Shown here in pieces: positions 12,455 through 24,860 of a stretch of 64,000 nt of DNA (positions are counted from its first letter, which is position 1; every line of letters begins with the position of its first letter). The translations under genes and the position numbers were made by a program. The notes under the pieces were generated by a model. That model was given only the letters and a program-made list of their open reading frames with translations, had not been told where the DNA came from and ran no database searches. Source of the DNA: Gnetum montanum (taxonomy: Eukaryota > Streptophyta > Gnetopsida > Gnetales > Gnetaceae); assembly GCA_015680685.1 (NCBI GenBank), contig MNCI01036474.1, positions 100,518 to 164,517 on the forward strand, written 5' to 3'.

Positions 12455-13553
12455 TGTGGACCTTTTGGTTTTAGTATGTTAAAACATTAAGAAAAATGGA
12501 AGAAATTTTTTTTTCATGTCTATGATTGTTGTGCTTGTAGGACAAGAACTTGGAATGAGCAAGGTTATGGACAAGAAACGAACAATTCATCATGCACAGG
12601 AAGATGAAGAAAGGCTTATCTAAAAAATAGTAGACATCTTGGTAGAATTGAAGTGGTTTCAGGCAAAGATGCCTTCAAGAAATAGCAGACATCTTTCCTT
12701 AGACAATGACATCTTTCACAAGGAAAATATGTCTTTATAGAATGCAAACCAACTTTAGAAAGACCTCCTTCACAAGACAAAGATGTCTTCCAGAAGGGGT
12801 ATTTTAGAAAGATGTCTCTCACTAAACAAAGATGTATTCCTATAATGGAAGGAAATTTCAAAGAGACATCTCAAGCATGAGAAATATGTCTTTCATGACC
12901 ATTAGTGACTATTGGCTAGCTATTGAATGAGTTCCAAGATGGATTTAGAAACATGATAGGTATCAGAACACTTGATGTGCACAAGGAAAAGTGCAAGACT
13001 TGTAGTATTCATTGTACAATCATTTGTTATCATTGAATTCTGTATTGCTTCTCATTGTTTTATTGTTTTGGCATTGTAAAATGTGTTGTACCTAATTGTA
13101 AAAGGATTATAAAACTAAGTTGCAATTATTCCTTGTAATTCTTGTACTTGTTTCCCTATGAGGCTGATGTGCTTGAGCTTGTCGAGATCCTGTACGATTG
13201 AGTTGGTGCTATGGTACAACACTTTGGTGTGAAGTTGAAGATTATAAAGGTTGTGATAGCCTTGAAACCGCATTTCCAAACCTAACGGGACCTTGTGAGG
13301 TTGAGTGATTGGTGCTATAGTACAACACTTTGAAGTGGGGCTTGAAGACTGTACAAGATGTGAACCCTTCAACCACATTTAAGAGCAAAAAATCTTAGAG
13401 TTGTCCTTGCAATGTATTCTCTAAGTGTGGAATACCCAAGTTTGGGAACCATGTTAAACTTGATTTGTGTGCTCTTTATATATTTAAGTTTTAATTTGGG
13501 AACCCTTTCATTCCTTCCCCCACCTCCCACTTCTCTAAGTTCAATGATCCATA
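12455..13553 (+). repeat. Element E 3' LTR
   Basis: Starts TGTGGACC after a purine-rich tract (AAAAAGAGGAATAT, 12440-12454), which is the probable polypurine tract. It ends GATCCATA at 13553. It is the partner of 9638-10716 and carries the same AGATGTCTT boxes. Many differences from the 5' copy show the insertion is old. Confidence 0.75.
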
Positions 13554-13558
13554 ACGGC

Positions 13559-14640
13559 CTCCATCCAAACACTTTACCAAAATTTCATTTTCCTTCTGGA
13601 ACCAATTTTTCTACAATCTAAAACACTTAATACCATTTTAAAAATTTTTCCAAGGAAAACCAACATTGCTACCCATTTTCCTATAACTAAAACCCAATGT
13701 TGTGGTTGTAGATGATTTTGGTTTTCATAAAATTTTCCTAGCAATTTTTGGAATTTTCCAAAGCCAACATGGTTGCTAATTGAACCTACCTTTGTGTGTT
13801 CTAAACACTAGTGTTTCTTTGATCCAACCATCCAATGCCCTTCCCCCTTACTATGAAATTCTATGTCAAAGCTAGCATTGATCATCCCAAGAATTTAATG
13901 CAGCTCTTAGAAAAACCCAAAATTTTACATTAAACTTTCATCAAAATAAGCATATTCTTTGCCAAGAGGGGGTGCCTCAATTATGTTTTGGTGGGAAAAA
14001 AATTCATTGATTACTTATCCCTTTTGCCCCCTCTTAGCATAACCCCTACTAGCAAAGCTATCATAGTTGGTTTTACCAACACCAAAAGTGTAGTGCACAC
14101 CCCTATCACTGTAATCTACATTGCACCTACAATTGTAGTTTTCACCATTTTCTAGCTAATACACACTTACAGCTTGGGTAATTTTACGTTCTAGAATTTT
14201 ATGTTTAATTAATTAATTTATTAAACCAAAACTACTGATGATTTCTTTTAGCTAGTTCAAGATTTTGGTCCTTGATTTGATAGACATGAAGTCAAGCCAA
14301 AATGTAGTGAGGGTTTATAAACCAAACGACAGTGCTATGGCTGAGTGTAAGTAATCACTTAGGCTAAGGGGAAAATCTCAAATTTCACTATCAATGATGA
14401 AAATTACTATAATTTTATCTATGTAAAAATACAAGTCAGCTTGCTTATCTCACATGTAGAGGTTGAGTCAAAATGTGAGTACAAGCTGATCCACCATAAC
14501 AGGAAGGAGTGCATTCCTTCCTTGTATGCCAAAATAATCCTAACCAATGCTCATACATGCATTTTTCTCATTTAATTGAGATAGATGAACAATATGGGAA
14601 GTTAAGCTCTCAGGCCAACATGAAGAACAAGATGAGTTCA
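13559..14640 (+). other. Element A leader and LTR remainder, unresolved
   Basis: By comparison with element B, the rest of the A 5' LTR, its primer site and the N-terminal part of gag should be here. I see AT-rich sequence with no clean primer site or reading frame. Confidence 0.35.
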
Positions 14641-15780
14641 AGGTGGAGCGTGAACCCAAAAACCTCCTAGGAAACCTCTTCCAATACTCTACTCCCAAAG
14701 CCACCATGCCCACATCAACCTCTCTTGTCTCCTCCATGGGGAATTTCCCTAACCCTATTCTCCCATTACCTCATCATGTTTGGTCTAGCAACTATCATAG
14801 AAGCATACCATGCACAATTGATGCCTCAAACAATGCCCCTCTTATCCTTTATGCCCTTTGTCATATAACCTTGATCTGCATGACCATCATCCATCATCAT
14901 AACTACTGCTCATCCATTCTCTATGTCCCCATAGTGGGAATGAAAGTGACCCAAGGATCACATACATATTTTTTCCCTTTGTACCACAAATGTTGCTACA
15001 AACCTCATTTTCATTATTCAACATGCCTGCAATAATGATTACCTAACCTCTCCCCTTTGTGCCACAACCCATCACAAGGCCATAGCCTTATCAACTCATA
15101 CCATAACCCTACATGCAAATCCTAAAACCCACATAGATGCCCCAAGTCTTGGATCAAGCCTTCCAAATGATCCATGACCTTATGGAAGAGTTACAAAAGC
15201 TCAAAGCTTCAACAACCTAGATAATCAAGATCATGGATTTCTATCAAGATGATCCCATCAATCCTTCTATCTCAAAAATAACTCTTCCCCTAGCCATCCC
15301 CATACCAAAATCTACTAAATATAATAGCAAAGGTGACCCCAACACTCACCTTATCACCTTCAACTTTGAGTGCATGTCATTATAGGCTTGGCCACATACC
15401 ATAATCTACATCTTTCCTATGTTCCTTACTAGGAAAGCCTTGGACTAGTACCATGTGTTATCTCAAGGGTCAATATCCTCACTTGAGTACTTAATATCAT
15501 AGTTCATTAAGTATTTCAAGTATAACTTGAAACCTAACATAACTCTTAACAAACTTATGAAGATTAAGCATGGATCCCTTAACTCATGCAAAAGTTCATA
15601 CAATGGTGGAATGCTATTCTCAATGAGATTTCCAAACCCATAATTGAAACACATCCTCTTGCCATCTTCGAGGGGTGGTTAATTATTTCATTAAGTCCAA
15701 AATTTAATACCTAGACCCATGGTCACTTAGTCATGCCTTCTACTAGACTAAGAACATAGGGGATGTTGCTAAGGTTAGCC
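14640..15780 (+). pseudogene. Element A gag (Tat/Ogre-like), decayed
   Basis: Reads like element B gag. A Pro-rich N-terminal part (about 14643-15035) precedes the conserved core at 15230-15640: DFYQDDPI, KYNSKGDPNTHLITF, AWPH, FP.FLTRKALD, YHVLSQGSISSLE, FKYNLKP. Three in-frame stops fall where B has Gln (QAWPH), Trp (ALDWYR) and Gln (QF), each explained by one C-to-T or G-to-A transition. Gag would form the particle shell. No intact product is possible. Confidence 0.75.
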
Positions 15781-16620
15781 ATGACCTAGCCTACATGGCA
15801 TACAAGAATCAACACACTCAAAAGGACAAGGAGAAGGGAAGGACAAACCATGTACTAATGGCCACTATAAAAAAAGATTACAAGATCATGACAAAAACAA
15901 ACCAAGCAAAGGCTCCTACAACAAATAACCAGCTCTCAACATCCAAGGCCTCTACACCAGGCAACACAAGGTCTAATTTTAAAGGAAAAGGTCATTCAAA
16001 GCACACTAGACTACCACTAAAACTATTTGAACTCCTTAATCAATTAATAAAAAGTGAGAGGATCCAATATAATTAGATCACAAAGAATGACCACAAGAGA
16101 CATGATTGAATATGAAAGATCATAAGGAATACCACTCTTGCAACCAAGGATAACCTAGCAATGCCTAAGTACTTCAAACTTGATCAATTCTATCACTATC
16201 ATCAATTGCTAGGTCATGACACCAACTTCTACCTAGCTCTCAAGGATGACCTACAAAAGATAATAGATAATATTGTGTTTGTCCTTGATTCTCTAATCCA
16301 TTCAAACCACAAAATCATTCTATGTATGTTTACAAAGATCTATTGAATTCCAACAACAATACCTACACCATAGCAACAACAATGTGAACAACAACCCTAG
16401 ACCTACATGAAAGTTGTTTGTCATTCAAGTACCTCCTTACAATGACAAGGGTCCTTCAACTTTGTCTAATTCAAGGATTCATTTTGTTGTAAGAATACCA
16501 TCACCTATGTCTCTCAAGGAACCTTTTGTGATCAGGGTACCCCCTCTTGCTACAACCAAAACAACAACCATAACTAAACAACATCCTTTCATGTGGCTAA
16601 TTCCATGACTTTTTTGCAAC
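15780..16620 (+). pseudogene. Element A gag C-terminus: charged segment, zinc-like motif and PFVIRVP repeats
   Basis: 15795-15960 holds the MAYKNQHTQKDKEKG segment, which is also present in C but missing from B. Around 16165-16260 a zinc-knuckle-like motif reads FYHYHQLLGHDTNFYLALKDDLQKII, equivalent to CDYHQRNGHGTDYC in B; A has lost the cysteines. At 16408-16550 the short peptide motif FVIQVPP / FVVRIP / PFVIRVPP is repeated, as in the same place in B. Frames are broken by stops. Confidence 0.65.
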
Positions 16621-16866
16621 ACAATAACAAGAAATCACTGAGTAAACAATGCAAGAAATCTACACCAAAGCCCAAAACCAAAGACAACAAGCAAGCCAAG
16701 GCATGAAAGAAGGTGATCCCACCGAAATCCACCTATATCTCATCCATTCCCATGAGCTCTAACACTCAAGTTTCTTCAACTAATCAATCAAGGGAGAATC
16801 CTAAGCCACAAGGGGAAAGAGGCTAAGACACAATCATTAAAACATGAAGTTTGAATCCTAGGGTGC

Positions 16867-17800
16867 ATGGAGAAAGTCAAAGACAATAAGAAAGAAAAAT
16901 CAACAACTAATAACAAAGACTTTCTCAGTGCAATGGAACAAGTTAAGCATTCTTTAAAACAAAAGAATACATCCCTTAGCCTATATGACCTAGTAATGAC
17001 CTTCATGGCTCTCCATGAGACCCTATTGAAAATGTGGACTTGTATTCCTATAAGCAAGGACATCACTACTAGTGACGACTCCATCTACATGATGATGGTA
17101 CCATATTCACCAACAAAATAAACAAAGCCAATGACACTAGTGTTCCATGAAAGTGAGGTCAAGATCAACCCCCAAGATGGTGAGACAACCAAGGCCCCAC
17201 TCTTCATAATGATAAGGATGCATTAATACAAGATACATAGGATGCATGTGGATGATGGGCCTACCACAAACATTATACCTTATACCATTGTTGAATATTT
17301 TAATAGAACGCATGCAGTACACCTCAACTTTCACTCTTAAATTCTTTAATAGATCTTGGGTTTTAGTTAAAAGAACAATTTTCTTAGACCTTGTAGAAAG
17401 AAAAAAATTCCCCATAACAGCCAATTTCTTAATGGTGGAAGTGGCACCAAGGTTCAATCTCATCCTGAGAAGGCCTTAGCTAGCTTAATTACTAGTTATT
17501 TCCTCATCCATCTACCAAAAAATTCACCTACCTTACAAGGGAGGTGAAATAATTAACCATGGTGGAAGTGTAATTCTCTGCTGGTCAACAACATTAACAT
17601 AGAACAAGGATTTGAAATGGATTTGTAAGAAGAAGCTTGTTCAATGATGAAGTCCAAAGGCCCTATAGAGTGGAAAAGGCCAAAGTAGACAATAATGGAA
17701 CCACAAACGTAGCATGGGAAGAGTTTCCCTTCAATGTGGTTAGCAAAGGAAATGGGGAATACAAGATCGTGCAATGTTGAATCTACATCTTTTCTAATCT
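16867..17800 (+). pseudogene. Element A retroviral-like aspartic protease, decayed
   Basis: 16867-17121 reads the pre-protease segment SLKQKNTSLSLYDLV shared with B and C. The active-site region at about 17240-17290 reads MHVDDGPTTNIIPY, matching VDDGAATNVVPY in B. Further on come SANFLMVE-like and FNLILRRP, the counterpart of ILGRPWL in B. The block ends near 17780 with AWEEFPFN, which matches AWEEFPFN/WAEFPFN at the end of B protease. Several stops and shifts are present. The enzyme would cleave the Gag-Pol polyprotein. Confidence 0.75.
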
Positions 17801-18059
17801 TTCAAAGATTAGGTGACACTTGCACGATTAAACGTATCTTCCTTATTTACATATCCTATGCCCACAACTAGGTAACCTCCTTTTTTTTTTCTTTGCCTAA
17901 TTTAACCTTTATTTTCCTTTGTTTAGCCTTATTTAGCTATTTACCATTTACATTTTTTATTCCTTGTTTACTTCAAAATGTAAAACCTAAAAATGCCATA
18001 AAAATTTTAAAACCTAAAAAATCTATGAAAATTTTAAAAATGTAAAATTACAAAAATAT

Positions 18060-18265
18060 TTTATGTTAACTCATGGTCATGCTAAGGCCTTAAACTCACA
18101 AAATGCAAGGCCTTCTAAGGCCTAAAACTAGCAAAGTGCATATTCCACCATGGCCTAAACTTGGTAGCCCCTCATGGCCCACCATTACCTAAAACTAGCA
18201 AAATGATGGCCTACCAAGGCCTTAAACTAGTGCCTTACCATGACCTAAAAATAACAACACTTTGA
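18060..18265 (-). repeat. Hairpin minisatellite after element A protease
   Basis: Degenerate tandem units around the core GGCCTAAAACTAGCA (complement of TGCTAGTTTTAGGCC). Units carry GGCC...GGCC stems with 6-7 nt loops, such as GGCCTTCTAAGGCC. Position (just after protease) and orientation relative to the element are the same as in B (33575-33845) and C (55480-55705). Confidence 0.6.
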
Positions 18266-18649
18266 AAACCTATTTATAGCCATTACATCTTAGCCTACCC
18301 TTTTATTTTCTTAGTTAATTCACATTTACTTTACCAAATTTTATCTTATAACTGCATGATTCAACCAATGTATCCTAATGTAGCCTCATAACATGAGCAA
18401 GACATGACATGCATAGGATGCATAAAACTAAAACTGCTAGAACATATAAAAAAATTAAAAATTTTAAATAATAATGATTAAAATGTCCATAACTCATAGC
18501 CATAGTTACACAGTGTGACAAAATTCTAATTAGAAACAACACAAAAAATAAATAGAATTCTAGAAACCATAGCTACATTGTGTAGTAATAACATGAAAAA
18601 TAAGAATCATCTCACAACAATGGCTAAGACTAGCCACAACACCATGAAA

Positions 18650-21600
18650 TAATCAGCAACAAAAATAAACTGACCAAAACAGATGAAACTAGGGTGCTAC
18701 TAGAGGTAGTTGGGGATCATCTCCAACATCATCACCATGAGGGCCACTATTGTCACTTGGTACTTATACTACAATAACATAAGTTTAATTAGTAATCAAT
18801 ACAACAAGAAACCAAATTACATATTAAACTAAAATAAAACATACCAAAATGAAAACATTAAGAAATAATAAAAATAACAAGAAAACCTAGGAGGACTCAA
18901 GCACAACATCTTCTACAAGAAACCTCTATAGGCCAATCTCCAAATGATGGAGGAATTGGTCTTTGGTCATGTGGGCCCAATCCACTACCCTAAGATTAAT
19001 GCTAGTTATGATGTTGCTATCATTCATATTAGTTCATATAGGTGGCTCCTACAAAAATGTAGCATTAGTCACCTCTACATAAGTAGTAGTGACCTAACGA
19101 GTTGGAGAATTAGTGACTACCATGGAGCCTTCAAATAGCTTGAAGGAATTCTTTGTGTGGATTCCCTTGATGAATATCTCTAGCTCATGTCATTCTATGG
19201 ACTCCTCTTAGAACCAATTTAGGTAATTCTCATGTTCAACCTTGTACTTTTTCTTGTGGTTTTTTTATGCCTAAACCCACTCAAGGACCTAGGAATAGTA
19301 GTCCCTCCACTCTCTAGCCTTATAGGGCAACAAGTCCATCTATAGCTTCTACTCCATGAGCTTCTTGGCAAGAGTAGCCTTTCCATGAATGACATTCCAA
19401 TATCATGTCCATTGGATCTCTTTGGACTACAAAGAGTTACTATTAGCCACTTGAGCTTCCACAAATTCCTTGCAATCCTTGAGATCTCTAATCTTCTCAT
19501 CCTATTTTTTGTTTTCCCTTTCCAATGCTACAACTCGTTCCCATAGGAACTCATTGGAATGTTGGCATTCCCATGAGGTTCTAGCACATGAAAGTGCATA
19601 TTTAGAGGCACTCTCAAATAACCTTCATGAAACATTTTACACTTTAGGTGGTAGGCTAGGAAATTCATTGATCTCAATGGCATGGTTGGAATCCCATCCA
19701 ACCTTTGACACTACAACCAACAGAACCAAACATAAATACATAAAACCATGTAAAAAATAAATAACAAAATGACTAGAAAACACTTTAAATCATTAAGACG
19801 ATGAAAACATAAAACCAATATGAAATAAAAATACATAAACTAAAAATAATAATTAAAGGTAAAATGAACTAAGGTTCTTACCAACATCAAGAGTACTGTG
19901 TTGTAACTAATTGATCCTATCTTTAACCATTCCTTGCATGAACTCTATTTTGTCTAGAACTTCCACCCATGCTTTCATGTGAAACATGGAGGTTGAGGTG
20001 TTAGGTTAAGGTTCAAGGGCTACAAAACGCATAATAATTAAGTAACAATTAAGGCCAAGTTTCAACATAATACTACAAAATGCAACACATAAATCAAAAA
20101 ATTATAAGTATCTAGAGCATCATCTGGGATGACAACAAGAGGTTCACCTAGTTGTGAATCACCAAATATGCCATCAAAGGCATTAAAGATGGCATTGGAT
20201 AGTTCCTCATCCTCATGCTATTTTAGTACCTTCTCCTTTAGATATTTTTATTCCACTTTTGCTACTGCAACTTCGGCCACTAGTTCTTGTTGATTGCCTA
20301 CAAGCACAACAAAGACAAGATGAACTACTTAGCATAATTTACCTAAAAAAAACAACAACATAGCCATATAACATATAACATAAATACAAAGTAACTTAAA
20401 AAATAACACAAGTAAAACATACCTACAACTACATGATGTGCTTGGCTAAGTTTAATAACAAGCCTCCTCTTCGTGGGTTACTCCATGACTGGGGTTTCCT
20501 CCTCAATAATAAGCCTCTTTGACTTTGCTCTAGCTGCTTCGTTAGCTTCACCAAGTAACTCCTTCACCTTCTGAACATTCCCACAAGTAACTTGGGATTC
20601 CATCCTCATGCTATCAAAGGAAGAACAATGCATACCACTAAAATGCTTAGTGGTAATTGATAACAATTTCCCAATGTCCTATGGTAGATTCTGAGCCTAC
20701 ATGGTTGGAAAAATAAGTTTCACCCAGGGCTTAGAAAGCTGGGATGGGTCTTGGAATATCCATCACCCATCCTTTTGCACCACCATGATCCTCTTGAAAT
20801 ATGTTGTAAAAAATGCATAGTGCATGTGGCATATCATTTTGAGGTTCTCCCATAATTTCAAGATCTCCCCTCATAGCCCATAAATCAAATGAATAGCCCA
20901 ATTGAACTAAGCATACTCCATGAGGACCTTTTTCTTGGTCAATGTCTACTCAATTCCTAGAAACTTCATTTATGAAAATAGCTTTAGCAAAGCCTGAGAT
21001 CAAACTAGTGGATACATCTCCTTTACCTCCATGACTTGGTGGTCTCTTAGAGTCAATCCAGAATGGTCATGATGAGTGTTTAACCATTCTTCCACCTCCT
21101 CTTGGTGGCCCATCTCTTTCCCTAGCTTTGTGGCAATCTTCATCCCCTTGTGAGGAATGCCAAAAAGGTCACTAAAGGTAGATTCATTAATTGGCTAATG
21201 TGATAGGCACACCATGAACCTAAGTGATAAATTTCTTTACTTATTTGGTAAAATAGTCAATGATGTTTACCATCTTAGGGGTAAGGATGACTAGGATAGG
21301 AGCCATGAACAAATCAAGAAAACTTGCACTAGTGATCCTCACATGAATCTTCCTAGGCATTTGGCTAGCCAAACAATGCTACACTACATCCACCTGACCG
21401 AACTTGAGGATGAGTGTCTACTTAGCATGTCCTAAAGTAATCACAGTGATGACAAATGATGATGTAGCTCCTACAACATAAAAAAAGCAACCCATTAGCT
21501 TTATCATCAGCACATTATACAAAAATAATAATAATAATAATAAAATATTACATGTAGCAAACTTAACTAAAAACAACACTTATGGCCATACCAATAAAAC

Positions 21601-22254
21601 CAATAAAACAATTAAAGCCTAAACAACCATATAAGTAGAAAATGCTAATATTGCATGAAATAAAATAATAAACAAAAAAAACATAAAAATAAAAAATCTT
21701 ACATTGGTTGTTGAAGGAAGGCAATGTGTGGACTCTAATGGATATACATGTTTGTGCACCAAAATTGGAGATACCCCACCAATTGTGGACTGTCCTATTG
21801 GAACTTGTGGTAGGCTTGGGCATAGTACATGGTATACTTGCCAAATTCATCATTGAGTTGCTCCAACAATAAGAGCCTCCTACTTGTCTCTTGGAAAAGC
21901 CCCCCTAGCATTGTTTGGGCCAAGGATAAGACCTAGTTACTTTTGATCAACCCATGGTCATCTAGCCTATACCTACAAGCATTCAAAATCAAACAAAAAT
22001 TTTCAAACCAAAGTGATCTAATGAAACCAACAATGAAATAAGTAAAGCAAAAAATTAAAATGATGCATACCCCTCCACATGGTAGATGGTACCCAGAGGA
22101 TTCTAAAATAATATATTGACATGGTGACCAACTAGTAACGTGTTGTTGCCATTGTACTGGATGAATTTGAACATATCCTAGATTTTGAACAACTTGCATG
22201 TCCCTCTGGTGTATATGCTATCAAGTTTCTTACCCTTAAAATGTGTCTTAGGAT
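18650..22254 (-). pseudogene. Element A antisense gene, main part (decayed homologue of the B antisense gene)
   Basis: Runs opposite to A, 3' end on the left. The last exon ends at a stop at 18689-18691 and encodes an Asp/Pro-rich tail like the last exon of B. The coiled-coil region at 19170-19500 matches B (KNHKKKY versus KNHKHQY; ESIE.HELEIFIKG versus VSIEKRQLEMFVEG). The central domain at about 20650-21450 matches B: DLFGIPHKGMKIA versus DLFGVPTNGVKVV, and QLSKPWVK versus QLSRPWVN. At 22080-22200 the end of the HAD-like domain reads NNTLLVGHHVNILF, a stop, then NPLGTIYHVE. Many stops and shifts, so not functional. Element B interrupts it at 22255; it continues at 39403-39680. Confidence 0.75.
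22250..22254. repeat. Target site duplication of element B, left copy
   Basis: AGGAT directly before the TGTGCCGACC terminus of B. The identical AGGAT follows the other end at 39398-39402. Five-base duplications are normal for Ty3 integrases. Confidence 0.85.
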
Positions 22255-23616
22255 TGTGCCGACCGAAATCGTCGGTGCAAGGCTGGAATGTTACCGGCAC
22301 CGAAAGATCAGCGGACTAGCACAGTCGACCCTGCCTCCGCTNCCGAAAGATCAGCGGACTAGCACAGTCGACCCTGCCTCCGCTTGAGGGCGAGCTGGAG
22401 TGGACGAAGGCAAAGTGCCTTGGATGGTTCACACGTAGATCAAACAAGGACTTCCCCGAGCACCACCGAAGTGTTATACGCTGGGTTATGTGTAAAACAG
22501 AGCATCGACGGCGAAACAGGCGCTGACAGCGTAAGCATAGAGGGGCGTAAACAACGTCGAGCATGAACAGCGTAAACAGATATAGCCCAACGTAAGCGTA
22601 TACAGGAGTTAACAGCGTAAACAAATACAAATGACGTAAATAGATGTAAACGGCGTAAACAGTGGGCGTACACAGACGCAGATGGAGCATAAACGTAAGC
22701 AGGCGTGAACGAAGCGTGGGCCAAATTGACGTAAAACTATAAAAGAACTTGCAACAAGCATGAACAGTGGATTATAGAGTTAAAATGTTGTGCACCGGTC
22801 TAACGCAGTTGTGTAGGGACACAAGGCAGACGTAAAGCCCCAGTGGATAGAGGGATGCAGCCGGCTGACACGGTAGGCGGAATGCGGACTGTGCTCAGTG
22901 TACAAGACTTCCAACGTAAGCGTAAGCGTAAGGGGGTTTCTGCAACGTAATTACTCCGGGCCTGCTCTGGTAAATTTTTGCGGACCAGGTAAATGCGGAA
23001 AACTAGACTATTTATAGGGGTAGGGTTATTGGGAAAGCCAGACTGGGAGACACGTGGCGTATAGACCGGGCGTTACAATTTAGAAACTCGGTATACGCTG
23101 GGCGTATACGTTACAATAGGCTGGCATATACGCTGGGCGTGGACTTGGATGGACACTAGCATATATGCTGAGGCATATACGCTGACGGATGCTAAACGTT
23201 GGGCGTATACACTGGGCGTATACGCTGGTAAATGTTGGGCATATACGCCAAAGGATGTCCACTTGCTTCAATCCTTGCTCTTCGGTGTAATCTTCATGCT
23301 GCCATTGGAGATCCTATCGTCGAGCGTGTGCATCTGCCGTAGCTGGGCGTGTACGCCAGAGAGCCGGGCGTATACGCTGGGCATAGACGCTGGAGTGCTG
23401 GGCGTATACGCTGGGCGTGTACGCTCGGCGTAGACGCTGGAGTGCTGGGCGTATATGCTAGGCGTGTACGCTGGGCGTAACACTTGATAAAAACCAGGTG
23501 TTTCGATTCTCAGAGTTGCCCTATATGGCCTTAAATGTGGCCAAGATCGTCTGTAGGTCACGGGGATCTGCTTCTTGTCAGACAAATGCTAAACTCAAAG
23601 TTTTTTTGGTGTTTCA
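22255..23616 (-). repeat. Element B 3' LTR (with a 43-bp assembly duplication)
   Basis: Starts TGTGCCGACC and ends GGTGTTTCA in + coordinates, so the true LTR start TGAAACACC is at 23616. It aligns end to end with 38104-39397. Differences are mainly CG to TG/CA transitions. The run at 22300-22341 is repeated exactly at 22343-22384 around a single N at 22342; the other LTR has it once. U3 carries an array of GCGTATACGC boxes (about 23070-23480). A TATA box (complement CTATAAATAG) lies at 23008-23017. Confidence 0.9.
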
Positions 23617-23633
23617 TTGGCCCCTCTTTGTTG
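23617..23633 (-). other. Polypurine tract of element B
   Basis: The complement reads CAACAAAGAGGGGCCAA directly before the LTR start TGAAACACC. This is the normal plus-strand priming site. The same arrangement is seen in C at 42534-42550. Confidence 0.75.
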
Positions 23634-24683
23634 ATGCTTGGAGGAATCGACCCGAGAAGCGTCGACAAAGAAGCGCAAAACACCACAAGCAGCTTGATAG
23701 AAGCTTTATCCTTTGCCACTTGACCAGACATCATCGTACCATGTTCAGTGGTGAATGGGATTGAAAGGGCGAGATTGGTAACTGGCAGGAGGGAAGGGAT
23801 CGTGGGGATTGGTGGCTTCCCAAGGGATCATGCTGGGAAAATGGGATGCTCAGGTGTGTGGCATGCCGGTCCTTGTCGATAGCCATCTCTTGGCAGACTC
23901 GGAATTCAAGCATGTGATGTGCGTCCTTTGGCGGAACAGTGCTCTTGGTGATTTTTCAAGAGAACCGGTTGTCACTACCAAAGCCACGGGGTGATGTTTT
24001 GCATTCTTTGGAGGAACAGCTCTCTTCTTTGGGGAAGCTGTTAGCGAAGTGCCAAAGCCATGCGATAGGATGTTTCTTGACTACTTTTGACATGAGTACG
24101 TATTTTCAAGACCGATACCTTTCCGTCTGGGGCTTATGTGGGAAGTGCCAAGGGTCCCGTTTTTTTTTTTTTTTTGTGAACTTTGTCCTTGTACTCATGC
24201 GCAAATATTGTATTCTATGTTGCGACTGCTGTAACGTTTCGCAGTGTGCAATAGTTTGGTAGACAGATAGTGGGTTTTCAGGGAATGGAAATGTGCAGGT
24301 TAACGGTTCGATTTAGTCTTGCCAGGTGGACAAATGGACATTGCCTCATATTGCTACCTGTGATGAAACGCGCTCTCGTACGAGAACTTCCGAGCGTCAT
24401 CCTGCAAACACAACTCCAAAGAGACAAGAAAACCATGAGTAAATTAATGAGTTTAGATTTAAACAGCTGCATGTGAACAAAAATGTTGGGGCGATTCTGA
24501 GCATGGAATGTGAATGTTGACGATGCTAATGAGGGATGCAATGATTCTGATGAATGAATATGGCTGTGGTATGAGGAGTCAAAGACGAACGCGGCAGTTT
24601 ATAGTCTTAGTGGACTATCATGGGTTAGTTTTGTGTCGTAACCCGTCGGACATTGCCTGTTTAGCGTCGTGGCAAACGTTGCG
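23634..24683 (-). other. Element B 3' untranslated region
   Basis: About 1 kb between integrase-side repeats and the polypurine tract. Short frames on both strands (up to 107 codons) show no recognisable domain. A 16-base T run is at about 24160. From 24595 hairpin-type units begin (TAGTCTTAGTGGACTA; GTC...GAC), leading into an N gap. Confidence 0.55.
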
Positions 24684-24860
24684 NNNNNNNNNNNNNNNNN
24701 NNNNNNNNNNNNNNNNNNNNNNNNNNNNNNNNNNNNNNNNNNNNNNNNNNNNNNNNNNNNNNNNNNNNNNNNNNNNNNNNNNNNNNNNNNNNNNNNNNNN
24801 NNNNNNNNNNNNNNNNNNNNNNNNNNNNNNNNNNNNNNNNNNNNNNNNNNNNNNNNNNNN
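24684..24860. other. Assembly gap (177 N)
   Basis: Run of N inside the 38-bp tandem repeat block; the repeat probably blocked assembly. Reading frames drawn through it are meaningless. Confidence 0.95.

Larger units (their letters stand above)
9638..13553 (+). mobile_element. Element E: short Copia-type element with LTRs and gag only
   Basis: Two LTR copies of about 1.1 kb (9638-10716 and 12455-13553) flank a 1.7 kb interior. The interior has a primer binding site, a Copia-type gag and a gag tail, then runs straight into the 3' untranslated part. Protease, integrase, RT and RNase H are absent. Candidate 5-bp target duplications are AAGGC (9633-9637) and ACGGC (13554-13558), one mismatch. The structure fits a non-autonomous 'terminal repeat with gag' element, presumably mobilised by a full Copia relative. 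It sits inside the 5' LTR of element A. Confidence 0.75.

Noticed and set aside
22316-22724. Frames of 94-130 codons in both LTRs (also 38140-38539)
   Set aside because: Inside LTRs, present on both strands, no domain; the two LTR copies differ in frame integrity.
23149-23585. Overlapping frames on both strands rich in AYTLGVYAG or AYTPSVYA repeats (also 29413-29708, 38913-39342)
   Set aside because: They are translations of the GCGTATACGC tandem boxes; open in several frames at once and lying in LTR or leader DNA.
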